NCBI RefSeq assembly: GCF_000425885.1
Contig: NZ_AUEH01000002.1
Span: forward strand, 62,001 to 126,000
DNA length: 64,000 nt
Reading direction: 5' to 3'
From: Schleiferilactobacillus harbinensis DSM 16991
GTDB lineage: Bacteria > Bacillota > Bacilli > Lactobacillales > Lactobacillaceae
The position numbers were made by a program, and so were the translations under genes. The notes under the pieces are model-generated. The model was not told where the DNA came from. It ran no database searches and saw nothing but the letters and a program-made list of their open reading frames with translations. Shown in pieces: positions 8,925 through 18,187 of this stretch. How positions within the stretch are numbered: position 1 is the first letter of the stretch; the number at the start of each line of letters is the position of its first letter.

Positions 8925-8986
8925 TCTATACCAGCATACGGTAGCTATGTAACGATTTATCTTGGGAAATGTAAATTTCTTGTAAA
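8925..8986 (-). promoter_or_regulatory. PhoP boxes and promoter of the pst operon
   Basis: Read on the minus strand, TTTACA (8986-8981), TTTACA (8975-8970) and GTTACA (8953-8948) recur at exact multiples of 11 bases; the slot at 8964-8959 is degenerate. The last box sits at the -35 position, 17 bases before TATAGA (8930-8925). TT(A/C/T)A(C/T)A boxes at 11-bp period, overlapping a weak -35, are the known architecture of PhoP-activated promoters in B. subtilis. This implies activation by the PhoP encoded at 10501-11214. Confidence 0.85.
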
Positions 8987-9071
8987 TGCATTGCGTACCG
9001 GGTGTTTTCTTCCGTATCCGGATTCATTGTACCAGATACCGTCCGGTAAACCGGCGCTTCCTGCTCAACTG

Positions 9072-9098
9072 AAAAAGCCCTGCCGGCAAGGGCAGAGC
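9072..9098 (-). terminator. Terminator after phoR
   Basis: On the minus strand a GCCC...GGGC hairpin with an internal TGCCGGCA palindrome ends in CTTTTTC, just after the phoR stop. It separates phoPR from the pst operon. Confidence 0.7.
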
Positions 9099-9106
9099 TG
9101 GGGAAA

Positions 9107-10504
9107 TTAAGCATTCTGTTTTTTGAGCGGCAGAGTGACCGTGAATGATGAGCCGACACCCACTTGGCTGTGCAATGTGATTTCGCCGCCAGCCCGTTGA
9201 ACAATTGCCTGAACAATGGCCAACCCCAAGCCAGTGCCGCCGTTGCGCCGGGAGCGCATCTTATCCACCCGATAGAAGCGTTCAAAGATCCGCTGCTGGT
9301 CATCTTCAGGAATACCGATACCGGTATCCGCTACCACCAGCTTGAAATTATCCTGGTCGCTGCTGTACCGGACATCAATACTGCCCTGATGGTGATTGTA
9401 AATCACTGCATTGGTCATCAGATTCTTGATGATATCTTCAAACTCAGCCGGGTCAAAGACGACGGTTAGATCCTCAGGACCCTCAATTCGCGTCTGCAAA
9501 CTGCGTTCTTCGATCCGCGGCTTGAGCATGGTCAAACAATGATCGATCTCTTTCCGCACCGTTACTGGTTGCGGATGGATAGGATGGGGATTGGCAAACT
9601 TCGCCACAGAAATCGTGTCAGTGACCAAATCATTCAAACGATCGGCCTCTTGCAAAATGATATGCAGAAATTGATCCAGCGCCTTGGGATCATCCTTTGC
9701 CCCGCCCAATAGGGTCTCGGCAAAACCGGCAATCGACGTAATCGGGGTCTTTAATTCGTGGGACACATTGCTTACAAAGTCCAGCTGCATTTGTTCAGCC
9801 GCTCGAATCAAAGCCAGATCATAAAGGACAACCACGACTTGTCCGGATTCCTTATCGCCGATCCAAATCACATAGGCATCCACCGGCCGTTCGTTATTCT
9901 GCACCAATTTGATCTCCGCGTGATGCGTCTGATGATTCCGCTCCGTATGCTCAATCAAGCTGCTCAGACCATACGTTTTTACGTCATCCAAATAGGAGTG
10001 GGGTTCCTGGTCGATGGGTACATCCAGCAGCGTGGCCATAACATCATTGGCCATCTGGACCATATCGTCCGGATTGATGACCATCACGCCCACGGGCAGA
10101 TGATTGATCAGCCGGTCAAAATCGGCCTGTTTTTGATCAATGGCTACTTTAAACCGATGCGTCTGCAAGTTGACCTGGTTGGCGGCCTGATAAAACTGCT
10201 GCCACTCCGGGGCATCCTCCGCCAGCATCAGTTCCGGCGCTTGCAGATGCTGAATCTGTTCCATGTAACGGGTCGCCATTGTCAGCTGCCGCCGATACCG
10301 GCGCATGCGCAGATCCCGCAGGGTGCTGAGGAGCAGATAGAGCACCCAGTAAACCACGATTATGCCCCAGAAGATTCCAGGGGCGGCCACTTGGAACGGC
10401 TGAGTCAGCCCCAGCATCGGTCCCCACTGGGTCATCCAGATCAGCAAGCCGACGAACAGCACACCGGCGCCCAACAAGCGAAACAACTGTACCCGAAATC
10501 TCAT
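9107..10504 (-). CDS. phoR: Phosphate-sensing histidine kinase PhoR
   Basis: 465 residues. Two membrane segments at about 8-24 and 42-62 are separated by a very short outside loop. A HAMP-like linker is followed by a PAS-like domain at about 130-235. The HisKA box has the phospho-accepting His249 in FVSNVSHELKTP, and the HATPase domain carries N (NLMTNA), G1 (DTGIGIP) and G2 (GTGLGLAI) boxes. The ATG overlaps the phoP stop as ATGA. Adjacency to pst makes phosphate the likely signal. The tiny sensor loop argues for sensing via the Pst/PhoU complex. Confidence 0.93.
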   Translation of the reverse strand: MRFRVQLFRLLGAGVLFVGLLIWMTQWGPMLGLTQPFQVAAPGIFWGIIVVYWVLYLLLSTLRDLRMRRYRRQLTMATRYMEQIQHLQAPELMLAEDAPEWQQFYQAANQVNLQTHRFKVAIDQKQADFDRLINHLPVGVMVINPDDMVQMANDVMATLLDVPIDQEPHSYLDDVKTYGLSSLIEHTERNHQTHHAEIKLVQNNERPVDAYVIWIGDKESGQVVVVLYDLALIRAAEQMQLDFVSNVSHELKTPITSIAGFAETLLGGAKDDPKALDQFLHIILQEADRLNDLVTDTISVAKFANPHPIHPQPVTVRKEIDHCLTMLKPRIEERSLQTRIEGPEDLTVVFDPAEFEDIIKNLMTNAVIYNHHQGSIDVRYSSDQDNFKLVVADTGIGIPEDDQQRIFERFYRVDKMRSRRNGGTGLGLAIVQAIVQRAGGEITLHSQVGVGSSFTVTLPLKKQNA

Positions 10505-11214
10505 TCAGACACCTCCGAAGTCGGCTGCGTCAACTTATACCCGAACCCGCGAATCGTTTGCAGATATTGCGGTTCTTTGGGATTAGCTTCAATCTTTTCC
10601 CGGAGATGGGAGATCTGCATGTCCACAGTCCGAGTTTCGGTGGGATAATCCACACCCCAAACGGCATCCAGGATGTGTTCCCGGGAAATGACTCGATTCG
10701 GGCGCTGGACCAGATAAGCCAAAACATCGAATTCCTTCGGCGTGAGGGTCAGCGGTGCACCACGCAAAGACGCCTGCAAGCCGTCGATATCCACCGTCAA
10801 GGGGCCGAAGGTGACTACCCGGCCGGTTGCCAGCGCTTCAGTGGGTGCCTCCATCCGCCGCAGGACCGCATGAATGCGGGCCAGCAGTTCCTTGACGGAG
10901 AACGGCTTGGTGACGTAATCGTCGGCACCCAGCTCCAGGCCAACGATCTTATCCGTCTCGCTGTCCTTCGCGGTGAGCATAATGATCGGTGTCGCATTTT
11001 TCTCCTGGCGCAGCGTTTTGGTTACGGCCAAGCCGTCTTTGCCTGGCAGCATCAGGTCCAGCAAGATGAGGTCATAGTCTTGACCCTCGGCCTTTTGCAG
11101 TGCCTCATCACCGTCTTCTGCCGTATCCACGGTAAAACCTTCTTGACTTAGGTTGTACTCGATCAGCGTGCGAATGGTAGATTCGTCATCCACCACCAGA
11201 ATGCGTGTGGTCAT
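10501..11214 (-). CDS. phoP: Phosphate response regulator PhoP
   Basis: 237-residue OmpR/PhoB-type regulator: receiver domain with phospho-acceptor Asp53 (LLDLMLPG) and Lys in VTKPFS, then a winged-helix DNA-binding domain from about 135. It should bind the boxes upstream of pstS. First gene of the phoPR pair, translationally coupled to phoR. Confidence 0.94.
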   Translation of the reverse strand: MTTRILVVDDESTIRTLIEYNLSQEGFTVDTAEDGDEALQKAEGQDYDLILLDLMLPGKDGLAVTKTLRQEKNATPIIMLTAKDSETDKIVGLELGADDYVTKPFSVKELLARIHAVLRRMEAPTEALATGRVVTFGPLTVDIDGLQASLRGAPLTLTPKEFDVLAYLVQRPNRVISREHILDAVWGVDYPTETRTVDMQISHLREKIEANPKEPQYLQTIRGFGYKLTQPTSEVSE

Positions 11215-11238
11215 GGTATCCCCTCCAATTTCACCAAT

Positions 11239-11247
11239 AGTATACCA
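11239..11247 (-). promoter_or_regulatory. Extended -10 element for phoPR
   Basis: On the minus strand TGG-TATACT (11247-11239) is an extended -10 about 25 bases upstream of the phoP start, directly after the ftsX terminator. No clear -35 and no PhoP boxes were seen here. Confidence 0.45.
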
Positions 11248-11249
11248 GA

Positions 11250-11301
11250 AAAAAACACCCGCCTGATATTTTCTGAAAAAAATCAGAAAACAGGTGAGTG
11301 T
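11250..11301. terminator. Terminator between ftsX and phoP
   Basis: A long stem pairs an AAACAC and CCTG arm, then TTCTGA with TCAGAA around a T6 loop, and ends in GTGTTTTTTT on the minus strand. As read on the minus strand it lies upstream of ftsX's stop and towards phoP only by position on the map; functionally it can end transcription in either direction between these two same-strand genes. Because transcription runs from ftsE-ftsX towards phoP, it terminates ftsEX. Confidence 0.7.
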
Positions 11302-11310
11302 TTGACCGTC

Positions 11311-12198
11311 TTAAATCTTCAAGAAGCGGCCCATGGAGATGGCCGCGCCGACGGCCCCAATGACGATACCGATGACTGCCAAGAGCAAATCCATGCCGAA
11401 CAGCAGGCTGCCCGGCGACAACAGTGCATAGCCAGCAGAGGCAAAAGTCTTCGCCGAGGCGCCATAGAGTACTGCATAGCCGATATCCACAATAATGATG
11501 GGAATAATCGCGCCGAACAGTCCCGTCCAGGCTCCCTCAAGCAGGAACGGCCAACGAATATAGGAGTTCGTCGCCCCGACCAGCCGCATGATCCCAATTT
11601 CTGTCTGACGGCTGAGAATCGTGATCCGCACGGTGTTCGAAATGAGGAAGACGGCCACCAGCAGGAGCAGAATACTGAAGCCCAGCCCCCATTGGCGCAG
11701 ACTATCCGTCGCCCGGAACAAGTTGCGGGCGTTAGCCCCGCCGTAGTTAGCCTCGGACACATGGGCCAGTTTCTTCGCCGCCTTGGCCACTTTTTCCGTC
11801 GCCTGGGGTGTCTTGGTCTTCACGATAAAGACATCGTTCAATGGGTTTGAATCGCCGCCAAACATTTGGAAGGCACTGCCGTAGCTGCCGACCACCTTAT
11901 CCAGCTCCTGTTGGCGGCTGGAATAGGTGACGCTGCTCACGTCTGCCATCGCCTGCAATTCATCGCGCAGGTCATTGCGCTGGGTCTTGGTCGTCTTTTG
12001 ATCGATCATCACCCGTACCCGCACATCATTTTCCACTTCCCGGGAGACGTGGTTCACGTTGAAAATCAGGGCGAGAAAGATACCGACTAGCAGCAGAGTC
12101 ACGGTAACGGACACAATGGCCGCCACGGACATCCCGCCATTCCGCTTGAGACTGCGGAAACTGTCGGTCACGTGGCGCTTGAATGTACTAGCCTTCAT
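11311..12198 (-). CDS. ftsX: Cell division protein FtsX
   Basis: 295-residue integral membrane partner of FtsE. Four membrane segments: one at about 20-42 and three in the C-terminal half. The extracellular domain at about 45-165 would control a peptidoglycan hydrolase. The start overlaps the ftsE stop by 11 bases, so the two are translationally coupled. Family features (NTVRITILSRQTEIGIMRLVGA) are clear. Confidence 0.95.
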   Translation of the reverse strand: MKASTFKRHVTDSFRSLKRNGGMSVAAIVSVTVTLLLVGIFLALIFNVNHVSREVENDVRVRVMIDQKTTKTQRNDLRDELQAMADVSSVTYSSRQQELDKVVGSYGSAFQMFGGDSNPLNDVFIVKTKTPQATEKVAKAAKKLAHVSEANYGGANARNLFRATDSLRQWGLGFSILLLLVAVFLISNTVRITILSRQTEIGIMRLVGATNSYIRWPFLLEGAWTGLFGAIIPIIIVDIGYAVLYGASAKTFASAGYALLSPGSLLFGMDLLLAVIGIVIGAVGAAISMGRFLKI

Positions 12199-12874
12199 TG
12201 GCGTAAGTCCCCTCCTTCTCGTCCCGTACGATATCGCCGTTGTTGATCTCCAGCAATCGGTGGACGTGACTGTTCACCAGCTGGTCATTATGGGTAGCCA
12301 TAATCACAGTCGTCCCCTTCGCATTGATCTTTTCTAATAACGCCATGATTTCTTCAGACGTATTCGGATCCAGGTTGCCGGTAGGTTCGTCGGCAATCAG
12401 AATATGGGGATTGTTCGTGATTGCCCGGGCGATCGCGACCCGCTGCTGTTCCCCGCCAGAGAGCTCGTTGGGGAACCGGGCGGCCTTGCCAGTCAGGCCG
12501 ACTTCAGCCAGCACTTGGGTGACCCGCTGTTTAATTTCTTCCGGATCTGTTTCAATTACTTCCATTGCGTACGCAATATTCTCGGCCACTGTTAATCGGG
12601 AGAGCAGTTTGAAATCCTGGAACACGACACCGATTTTTCGGCGCAGAAAGGGGACTTCTCGATCCTTGAGCTGGGTCAGATCGAAATCATCGATCATGAT
12701 CAAGCCGCTGGTCGCGCGCAATTCCCGGTAGAGCAGCTTAATGAACGTGGATTTCCCGGCCCCTGAAGGACCGACCACGTACACGAAGTCACCCTGAGCA
12801 ATTTCGACGTTGACGTTTTCTAAGGCCGTCACTTTATTGTCGTATACCTTTGACACATCTACCATACGAATCAT
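12188..12874 (-). CDS. ftsE: Cell division ATP-binding protein FtsE
   Basis: 228-residue ABC ATPase: Walker A GPSGAGKS at 35-42, signature LSGGEQQR and Walker B ILIADEPTGNLDP. With FtsX it couples the divisome to cell-wall hydrolysis. It lies about 90 bases after prfB, the usual prfB-ftsE-ftsX order. Confidence 0.96.
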   Translation of the reverse strand: MIRMVDVSKVYDNKVTALENVNVEIAQGDFVYVVGPSGAGKSTFIKLLYRELRATSGLIMIDDFDLTQLKDREVPFLRRKIGVVFQDFKLLSRLTVAENIAYAMEVIETDPEEIKQRVTQVLAEVGLTGKAARFPNELSGGEQQRVAIARAITNNPHILIADEPTGNLDPNTSEEIMALLEKINAKGTTVIMATHNDQLVNSHVHRLLEINNGDIVRDEKEGTYANEG

Positions 12875-12964
12875 AGGGGTGGACTATTCCTTTCCTGTTA
12901 AAAGCACGTCGCTATTGTATCAAGCCAACGTAACAATTCGTTTACGAAACAATACAGAGTTGTC

Positions 12965-14093
12965 TCAAAGTTGTGAATTCCGGTTTTGATGACGGGCCAG
13001 TTCCCATTGCAAGTACGCATAAATGAACCCGTCGATGTCGCCATCCATCACAGCTTGGCCATTGCTTGTCTCGTAATTGGTCCGGTGATCCTTGACCATG
13101 GTGTAGGGATGGAAGACGTAGGAGCGGATCTGGGAACCCCAGCCGATCTCCTTTTGCTCGCCCTGAATAGCGGCTTCCTTTTCCTTCTGCTCCTCTTGGG
13201 CCCGTTCATACAGCTTGGCCCGCAGCATATTCATTGCCGTTTCCCGGTTTTGCAGCTGAGACCGCTGCGCCTGGGATTGGGTAACGATGCCGGTGGGCAG
13301 GTGGGTGATCCGGACGGCACTGGAGGTCTTATTAATGTGCTGCCCACCAGCCCCAGAGGACCGGTAAACATCGACCCGCAAGTCCTCCGGCCGAATATCA
13401 ATATTGATGCTGTCGTCCAGCACCGGCATGATATCCACGGAGGCAAAGGAGGTGTGCCGCCGGCCGGCGGAATCGAAGGGCGAGATCCGCACCAGCCGGT
13501 GGATACCCTTTTCACTCCGCAGCAACCCGTAGGCGTTATGCCCGCTGATCTGCAGCGTCACCGACTTCACGCCGGCTTCATCGCCAGCGAGAAAGTCCAA
13601 TGTTTCCACCTTAAAGCCCCGGTTCTGGGCCCAGCGGGTGTACATCCGCAACAGCATTGATGCCCAATCCTGAGCCTCAGTACCACCAGCCCCAGGATGG
13701 ATTTCGACTAAAACGTCATGACTGTCATAGGGGCCGGTCAGCAACTGGCTCAATTCATAATCATGCATCGCTTTTTGTAATTTAGGAATGCCGGTATCCA
13801 GCTGTTTGGCAATATCCGGATCCGGTTCGTCAGCTAATAGTTCCGCTGCCACCTGAAGATTCTGCCAGCCATCGTCTAATTGTTTAAACGTATCCAGTTG
13901 GGCCTTGGCCGCATTCGTTTCATCAATGATCTTCTGGGCATGTTCGGAATCATTCCAGAAGTCGGGTTCAGCCATTTTGGCTTCATTCACGGCAATTGTT
14001 TCCTGCAAGTGAGGGAAGTCAAAGAGACCCCCTAAACTGATTTATTTTGGTGCGCATTTCATCCAGCACATGACGTGCATCGGCTAATTCCAT
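12965..14093 (-). CDS. prfB: Peptide chain release factor 2 (programmed +1 frameshift)
   Basis: Release factor 2 ends translation at UGA and UAA. The gene reads as 24 codons from ATG at 14093 to an in-frame TGA at 14021-14019. It continues in the +1 frame from GAC at 14020, for a 375-residue product in total. The catalytic GGQ motif ([12 protein letters not shown]) and the SPF recognition motif ([12 protein letters not shown]) are present. AAGAGG precedes the start. The shift site is annotated separately. RF2 thus controls its own synthesis, as in most bacteria. Confidence 0.97.
14018..14033 (-). promoter_or_regulatory. prfB autoregulatory frameshift site
   Basis: On the minus strand the sequence is AGGGGG, TCT, CTT, TGA, C: a Shine-Dalgarno-like AGGGGG three bases before the slippery CTT codon and a UGA followed by C. 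These are the standard parts of the RF2 frameshift signal. Low RF2 makes ribosomes pause at UGA and slip from CUU to UUU. Confidence 0.96.
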
Positions 14094-14128
14094 AGTGTGA
14101 GCCTCTTTCTATTCATTTCTTGGATATA

Positions 14129-14159
14129 CGAAAGGCTGGCGACAACGAGCCCCCAGCCT
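14129..14159 (-). terminator. Terminator after secA
   Basis: On the minus strand AGGCTGG pairs with CCAGCCT across a 13-base loop, followed by TTTC. It lies 9 bases after the secA stop and upstream of prfB. The T-run is short, so some read-through into prfB is likely. Confidence 0.6.
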
Positions 14160-14167
14160 CTCTTTGG

Positions 14168-16531
14168 TTAACGCCGAATGTTCTGGCGGATCTCAGCCCG
14201 CATGAATAACCGAGTGGCATCGTAATCGATGTCGGCGATCATTTCTTCAAACATGCGATAGCCCTCTTCTTGGTACTCCACCAACGGGTTCATCTGGCCG
14301 TAGCCCCGCAACCCGATGGATTGACGCAGCTGATCCATGGCGTCGATATGGTCCGTCCAGTGGGAGTCAACGACCCGCAGGATAACGACCTTCTCGAATT
14401 CCAGCATTTGCGCCGGATCTTGCAGCGCATGGGCCTTCTCGTCATAGTTTTCTTCAGCCAGCTTGTACATGAAGGCCTCGATCTGTTCCGGGGTCTTGCC
14501 TTTGATATCCTTCATACTGATCTTGTCTTCGTTGACCATGGCGGTATATGCAAAGTCCAAGATGGCCTGCAAATCCCACTCTTCAGGTTTGCCCTGGGTA
14601 TGAATGTCCACCTGATTGGCGATGGTCCGCTTGATCATGGGCATCAGCACCGGCTTCAAGTCCTTCTGTTCAGAAATGACTTCCAGCCGCTGCTTGTACA
14701 TCACTTCCCGCTGTTCCCGCATCACATCGTCGTACTGCAAGGTGTTCTTCCGGGTATCGTAGTTGTTCCCTTCGACCCGTTTCTGGGCCGATTCAACTTG
14801 GCGGGTGATCAAGCGGCTCTCGATCACTTTGTCTTCATCGGGGCCGCTGAGCCGATCCATGAAGCTCTTGATTCGGTCGCCGCCGAACCGTTTCATCAGG
14901 TCATCTTCCAGCGACATGTAGAAGCGGGTCTCGCCCGGATCCCCCTGTCGGCCGGAACGGCCCCGCAACTGGTTATCGATCCGCCGGGATTCATGCCGTT
15001 CAGTCCCCAGTACGGTCAAGCCGCCCAGTTCCTTAACGCCCGGTCCAAGCTTGATATCGGTCCCCCGGCCGGCCATGTTAGTGGCGATGGTGACCGCTCC
15101 GCGTTGGCCGGCATTCATGATGATCTCGGCTTCCTTGGCGTGGTTCTTCGCGTTCAGCACGGCGTGGGGAATATTCAATTGATCCAGCATGTGGGACAAA
15201 CGTTCCGAGTTTTCTACGGCAACAGTCCCGACCAGCATCGGCTGGCCCTTGGCGTGGCGTTCTTGGATTTCTTTCACCACAGCGTTGAACTTGCTGTCCA
15301 ATGTTGGATACAGCACATCCGGATTGTCCACCCGGATGACCGGTTTGTTTGTCGGGATAGAAATGACTTCCATGTTGTAAATCTCACGGAATTCTTCCTC
15401 TTCGGTCTTCGCAGTCCCGGTCATCCCTGCCAGCTTGTTGTACATCCGGAAGTAGTTCTGATAGGTGATGTTGGCCATGGTCTTGGTCTCATCCTCGATC
15501 TTGACGCCTTCCTTGGCTTCAATGGCCTGGTGCAGTCCATCGGAGTACCGGCGGCCTTCCATGACCCGGCCGGTGAATTGGTCAACGATCAGGACTTTGC
15601 CGTCTTGGACCACGTAATCGATATCCCGAAGCATGATGTAATTGGCCCGCAGTGCCTGGTCCAAGTGATGGTTCAAGACCATGTTGTCGGTATCATACAG
15701 GTTGTCCAAGCCAAAGTTCTTTTCGGCCTTGCGAATCCCCTGCTCGGTGAGGGAAATACTCTTGGTCGGCCAATCGATCTTATAATCGTCTTTTTCTTTC
15801 AAAGTCTTGACGAAACGATCGGTCCGGATGTAAAGGGCCGTCGACTTTTCGGCTTGACCAGAAATGATCAGCGGTGTCCGGGCTTCATCGATCAGGATCG
15901 AGTCGACTTCATCGACAATGGCAAAGTTCAACGGGCGCTGTACCATTTGGTCTTTATACACGACCATGTTGTCCCGCAGATAGTCGAACCCAAGCTCGCT
16001 GTTGGTGGAATACGTGATATCGGAATTGTAGGCTTCCCGCTTCTCATCCGTACTCTTTTCGTTCAGGTTCAAACCAACCGTCAGGCCCAGCCAGTTGTAC
16101 AACTGGCCCATTTCGGTGGCGTCCCGGCTGGACAGGTATTCGTTGACGGTGACCACGTGGACCCCTTTGCCGTCCAAGGCATTCAGGTAAACCGGCATGG
16201 TCGCGGTCAAGGTTTTCCCTTCCCCGGTCTTCATTTCAGCGATATTCCCCTCATGCAGAGTGATCCCGCCGATGATCTGGACCCGGAACGGGAATAGCCC
16301 CAGGACCCGCTTGGCGCCTTCGCGCACGGTGGCGAAAGCTTCGGGTAAAATGTCATCCAGGGTTTCACCGTTGGCTAATCGTTCTTTGAACTTGGGCGTC
16401 TTGGCTTGCAGCTGTTCATCAGACAACTTGGCATATTCATCCTCGTAACTGATCACCTGGTCCGCAATCTTACCCATCCGTTTGACTTCGCGGGCGTCGG
16501 ATTCGACCCACCGCTTCAATACATTTGCCAT
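14168..16531 (-). CDS. secA: Preprotein translocase ATPase SecA
   Basis: 787-residue motor that drives proteins through SecYEG. Walker A MKTGEGKT is at 100-107, [15 protein letters not shown] marks Walker B, and the second motor domain has [13 protein letters not shown] and [19 protein letters not shown]. The protein ends soon after the helical scaffold domain, with no C-terminal Cys/His zinc-binding tail; this short form is usual in lactobacilli. The ATG at 16531 is the natural start. Confidence 0.97.
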   Translation of the reverse strand: MANVLKRWVESDAREVKRMGKIADQVISYEDEYAKLSDEQLQAKTPKFKERLANGETLDDILPEAFATVREGAKRVLGLFPFRVQIIGGITLHEGNIAEMKTGEGKTLTATMPVYLNALDGKGVHVVTVNEYLSSRDATEMGQLYNWLGLTVGLNLNEKSTDEKREAYNSDITYSTNSELGFDYLRDNMVVYKDQMVQRPLNFAIVDEVDSILIDEARTPLIISGQAEKSTALYIRTDRFVKTLKEKDDYKIDWPTKSISLTEQGIRKAEKNFGLDNLYDTDNMVLNHHLDQALRANYIMLRDIDYVVQDGKVLIVDQFTGRVMEGRRYSDGLHQAIEAKEGVKIEDETKTMANITYQNYFRMYNKLAGMTGTAKTEEEEFREIYNMEVISIPTNKPVIRVDNPDVLYPTLDSKFNAVVKEIQERHAKGQPMLVGTVAVENSERLSHMLDQLNIPHAVLNAKNHAKEAEIIMNAGQRGAVTIATNMAGRGTDIKLGPGVKELGGLTVLGTERHESRRIDNQLRGRSGRQGDPGETRFYMSLEDDLMKRFGGDRIKSFMDRLSGPDEDKVIESRLITRQVESAQKRVEGNNYDTRKNTLQYDDVMREQREVMYKQRLEVISEQKDLKPVLMPMIKRTIANQVDIHTQGKPEEWDLQAILDFAYTAMVNEDKISMKDIKGKTPEQIEAFMYKLAEENYDEKAHALQDPAQMLEFEKVVILRVVDSHWTDHIDAMDQLRQSIGLRGYGQMNPLVEYQEEGYRMFEEMIADIDYDATRLFMRAEIRQNIRR

Positions 16532-16627
16532 TTCTAGACCTCACAACCTCAATTGACGTAATATTTCTTTAGCTAACTTCGATAAACAGAGTTCGTTACA
16601 TTTTACCATAGGGGGCAAGGAGAACGC

Positions 16628-16736
16628 AAAAAGACTGGGACAAAGTGGGATTTCCGGGCACTGCCGCGCCAATGCTGCGCTCCGATTGCTCCGCATTGGC
16701 ACTAGATACACTTGAAATCTTTACTTTGTCCCAGTC
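16628..16736 (-). terminator. Terminator of hpf with an inserted repeat in its loop
   Basis: Perfect 14-bp arms, GACTGGGACAAAGT (16633-16646) and its complement (16723-16736), are followed on the minus strand by T5. The 76-base loop contains a short family B repeat (16666-16702). It lies downstream of hpf. GACTGGGACAAAG-type hairpins are frequent terminators in lactobacilli (from memory). Confidence 0.75.
16666..16702. repeat. Family B repeat, short copy B3
   Basis: The arms GCGCCAATGC and GCATTGGCAC flank a short spacer. The right half, GATTGCTCCGCATTGGCAC, differs by one base from the right end of B1 (34876-34894). It looks like an internal-deletion form retaining only the two ends of the 200-base element. 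Confidence 0.7.
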
Positions 16737-16774
16737 CGATCAATTATCTAAATTCTAAAATGGTCGCACCTATT

Positions 16775-17347
16775 TTATTCGTCGGTCTCGATCAAGCCGT
16801 AACGGCCGTCGCGGCGGCGATAAACGATGCTTGTGCCATTGGTTTCTGCATCTTCGAAGATAAAGAAGTTATGCCCCAGCATGTCCATTTGCAGGACAGC
16901 TTCTTCGGGATCCATGGGCTTCAAAGAAACCTGCTTAGTCCGGACAATGGTGAAGTTGTCGCTAGGTTCTGCCGGTTCAGGGATCGGTGCATCCTGTACC
17001 CCTTCGGAAGGACCGGTCAAATCAAAGTTCTTGATGCCCTTTTCCCGGCTCTTGCGGTTGATCTTGGTCTTGTACTTGCGGATCTGCCGCTCCAGCTTAT
17101 CAGTGACCAGATCAATACTGGCGTAAAGGTCCGGAGAAGTCTCCTCTGCCCGTAATACTAAGTACGGCAACGGAATCGTGACTTCGACCTTGGCGTTCTT
17201 GTTGGAATACAATTTCAAGTTCACATGAGCGATGGAGTCAGGCGCGTCTTCGAAATACTTATTGAGCTTGCTCAGCCGTTTCTCGACATACGCACGAATG
17301 GCCTCAGTGACCTCAATATTTTCGCCACGGACATTAAAAGATAACAT
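16775..17347 (-). CDS. hpf: Long-form ribosome hibernation promoting factor
   Basis: 190 residues. The N-terminal HPF/RaiA domain (about 1-105; NVRGENIEVTEAIRAYVEKRL) binds the decoding centre. The C-terminal domain (about 130-190; VRTKQVSLKPMDPEEAVLQM) dimerises to form 100S ribosomes. It stores idle ribosomes in stationary phase. The ATG at 17347 follows AAGGGAG. A promoter and leader hairpin lie just upstream. Confidence 0.96.
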   Translation of the reverse strand: MLSFNVRGENIEVTEAIRAYVEKRLSKLNKYFEDAPDSIAHVNLKLYSNKNAKVEVTIPLPYLVLRAEETSPDLYASIDLVTDKLERQIRKYKTKINRKSREKGIKNFDLTGPSEGVQDAPIPEPAEPSDNFTIVRTKQVSLKPMDPEEAVLQMDMLGHNFFIFEDAETNGTSIVYRRRDGRYGLIETDE

Positions 17348-17389
17348 AGTACTTCTCTCCCTTCAAAGTGTATCAAAAAAGGTACACCC

Positions 17390-17440
17390 GGTGGTGAGTA
17401 AAACCTCTTGCACCACCCTTACTACGTCTTAATTATAACA
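17390..17440 (-). promoter_or_regulatory. hpf promoter and leader hairpin
   Basis: On the minus strand TGT-TATAAT (17440-17432) is an extended -10, with a weak TTTATC 17 bases upstream. The transcribed leader carries the hairpin GGTGGTG/CACCACC (17417-17390). The hairpin may partly terminate or stabilise the leader; no regulator is evident. Confidence 0.55.
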
Positions 17441-17482
17441 AAGTAGGCGCCGTAGATAAACAGCTTTGTAAGCATTTTCGAC

Positions 17483-18187
17483 TTATCGGGCTAAAGTGAA
17501 GGTATCCATGACGGCGTCGCTGCCAGCGGCGTGCAATACAGCGGCCGTTTGATGGAGGGTACTGCCCGTGGTGTAGATGTCATCGACGAGCAGAATGCGG
17601 CGCCATTGGCGCAGCCTAACGCCGCGCTTGGGCTGATAGATAAACGGCTGGCGCGTGGTCAGACGAGTGGCCCGATCCTGCTGCGCTTGTTCTGGTGTCG
17701 TGCCTTGTTTTTCCAGTACCGGCGTGAGCGGCAGGACTGACGCAAACAGGGCCGTCACGGGGTCAAACCCCCGTTGCCGGGCCCGGACCGGGTCACTTGG
17801 CACCGGAATGACCGCATCGTAGTGCCGGCGCCGAGTGCGCCACCAATCACCAATGTCTGCCGCAAACACTGCGGCCAATTGATAGTCTCCCTGGCGCTTA
17901 AACCGTTCAAAATACGTTTGGATGGGTGAGTGATAGGCAAAAAGGTGCTGGGCTTGGCCGTCCAGCCAGGGCAGCAGCTGCTGCCAATACTGACAATCAG
18001 CGCACAGGACCGCGGCCCCCGGCCGGTGGCACCGGGGACAGTGGACCGTTTCGGCGGACCAGGGCAGAAAAGTGGCCCGACACTCTGGACAAAGGGTCGC
18101 GGGCCGCTGCCGCCGCAGGCTGCACAGCGCACCAAAGGTAGGCGTAATCGTCCACGGCCGCCCGCACCAGCCGCATGCCGGCGTCAT
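17483..18187 (-). CDS. comFC: Competence protein ComFC (phosphoribosyltransferase-like)
   Basis: 234 residues. The N-terminal half has several CxxC pairs (CGWC, CPEC, CPRC, CADC) that would bind zinc. The C-terminal phosphoribosyltransferase fold ends with the PRPP motif LLVDDIYTTGSTL. ComFC partners ComFA in DNA uptake in competent Bacillota. Its start overlaps the comFA stop by 4 bases, so it shares the comFA promoter. Confidence 0.93.
   Translation of the reverse strand: MTPACGWCGRPWTITPTFGALCSLRRQRPATLCPECRATFLPWSAETVHCPRCHRPGAAVLCADCQYWQQLLPWLDGQAQHLFAYHSPIQTYFERFKRQGDYQLAAVFAADIGDWWRTRRRHYDAVIPVPSDPVRARQRGFDPVTALFASVLPLTPVLEKQGTTPEQAQQDRATRLTTRQPFIYQPKRGVRLRQWRRILLVDDIYTTGSTLHQTAAVLHAAGSDAVMDTFTLAR

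Noticed and set aside
9758-10648. 296-codon plus-strand frame over phoR
   Set aside because: Antisense to a complete histidine kinase gene; no ribosome site and no recognisable domain.
12560-12590. A further TGCGTA-containing sequence in ftsE as a fourth competence motif
   Set aside because: It lies inside coding sequence, lacks the TTGCGTAAT-N-TAA core and is not upstream of a start codon.
14270-16297. 675-codon open frame on the plus strand opposite secA
   Set aside because: secA on the minus strand is certain; this frame is its antisense shadow in GC-rich DNA, His/Gln/Val-rich with no family signal.
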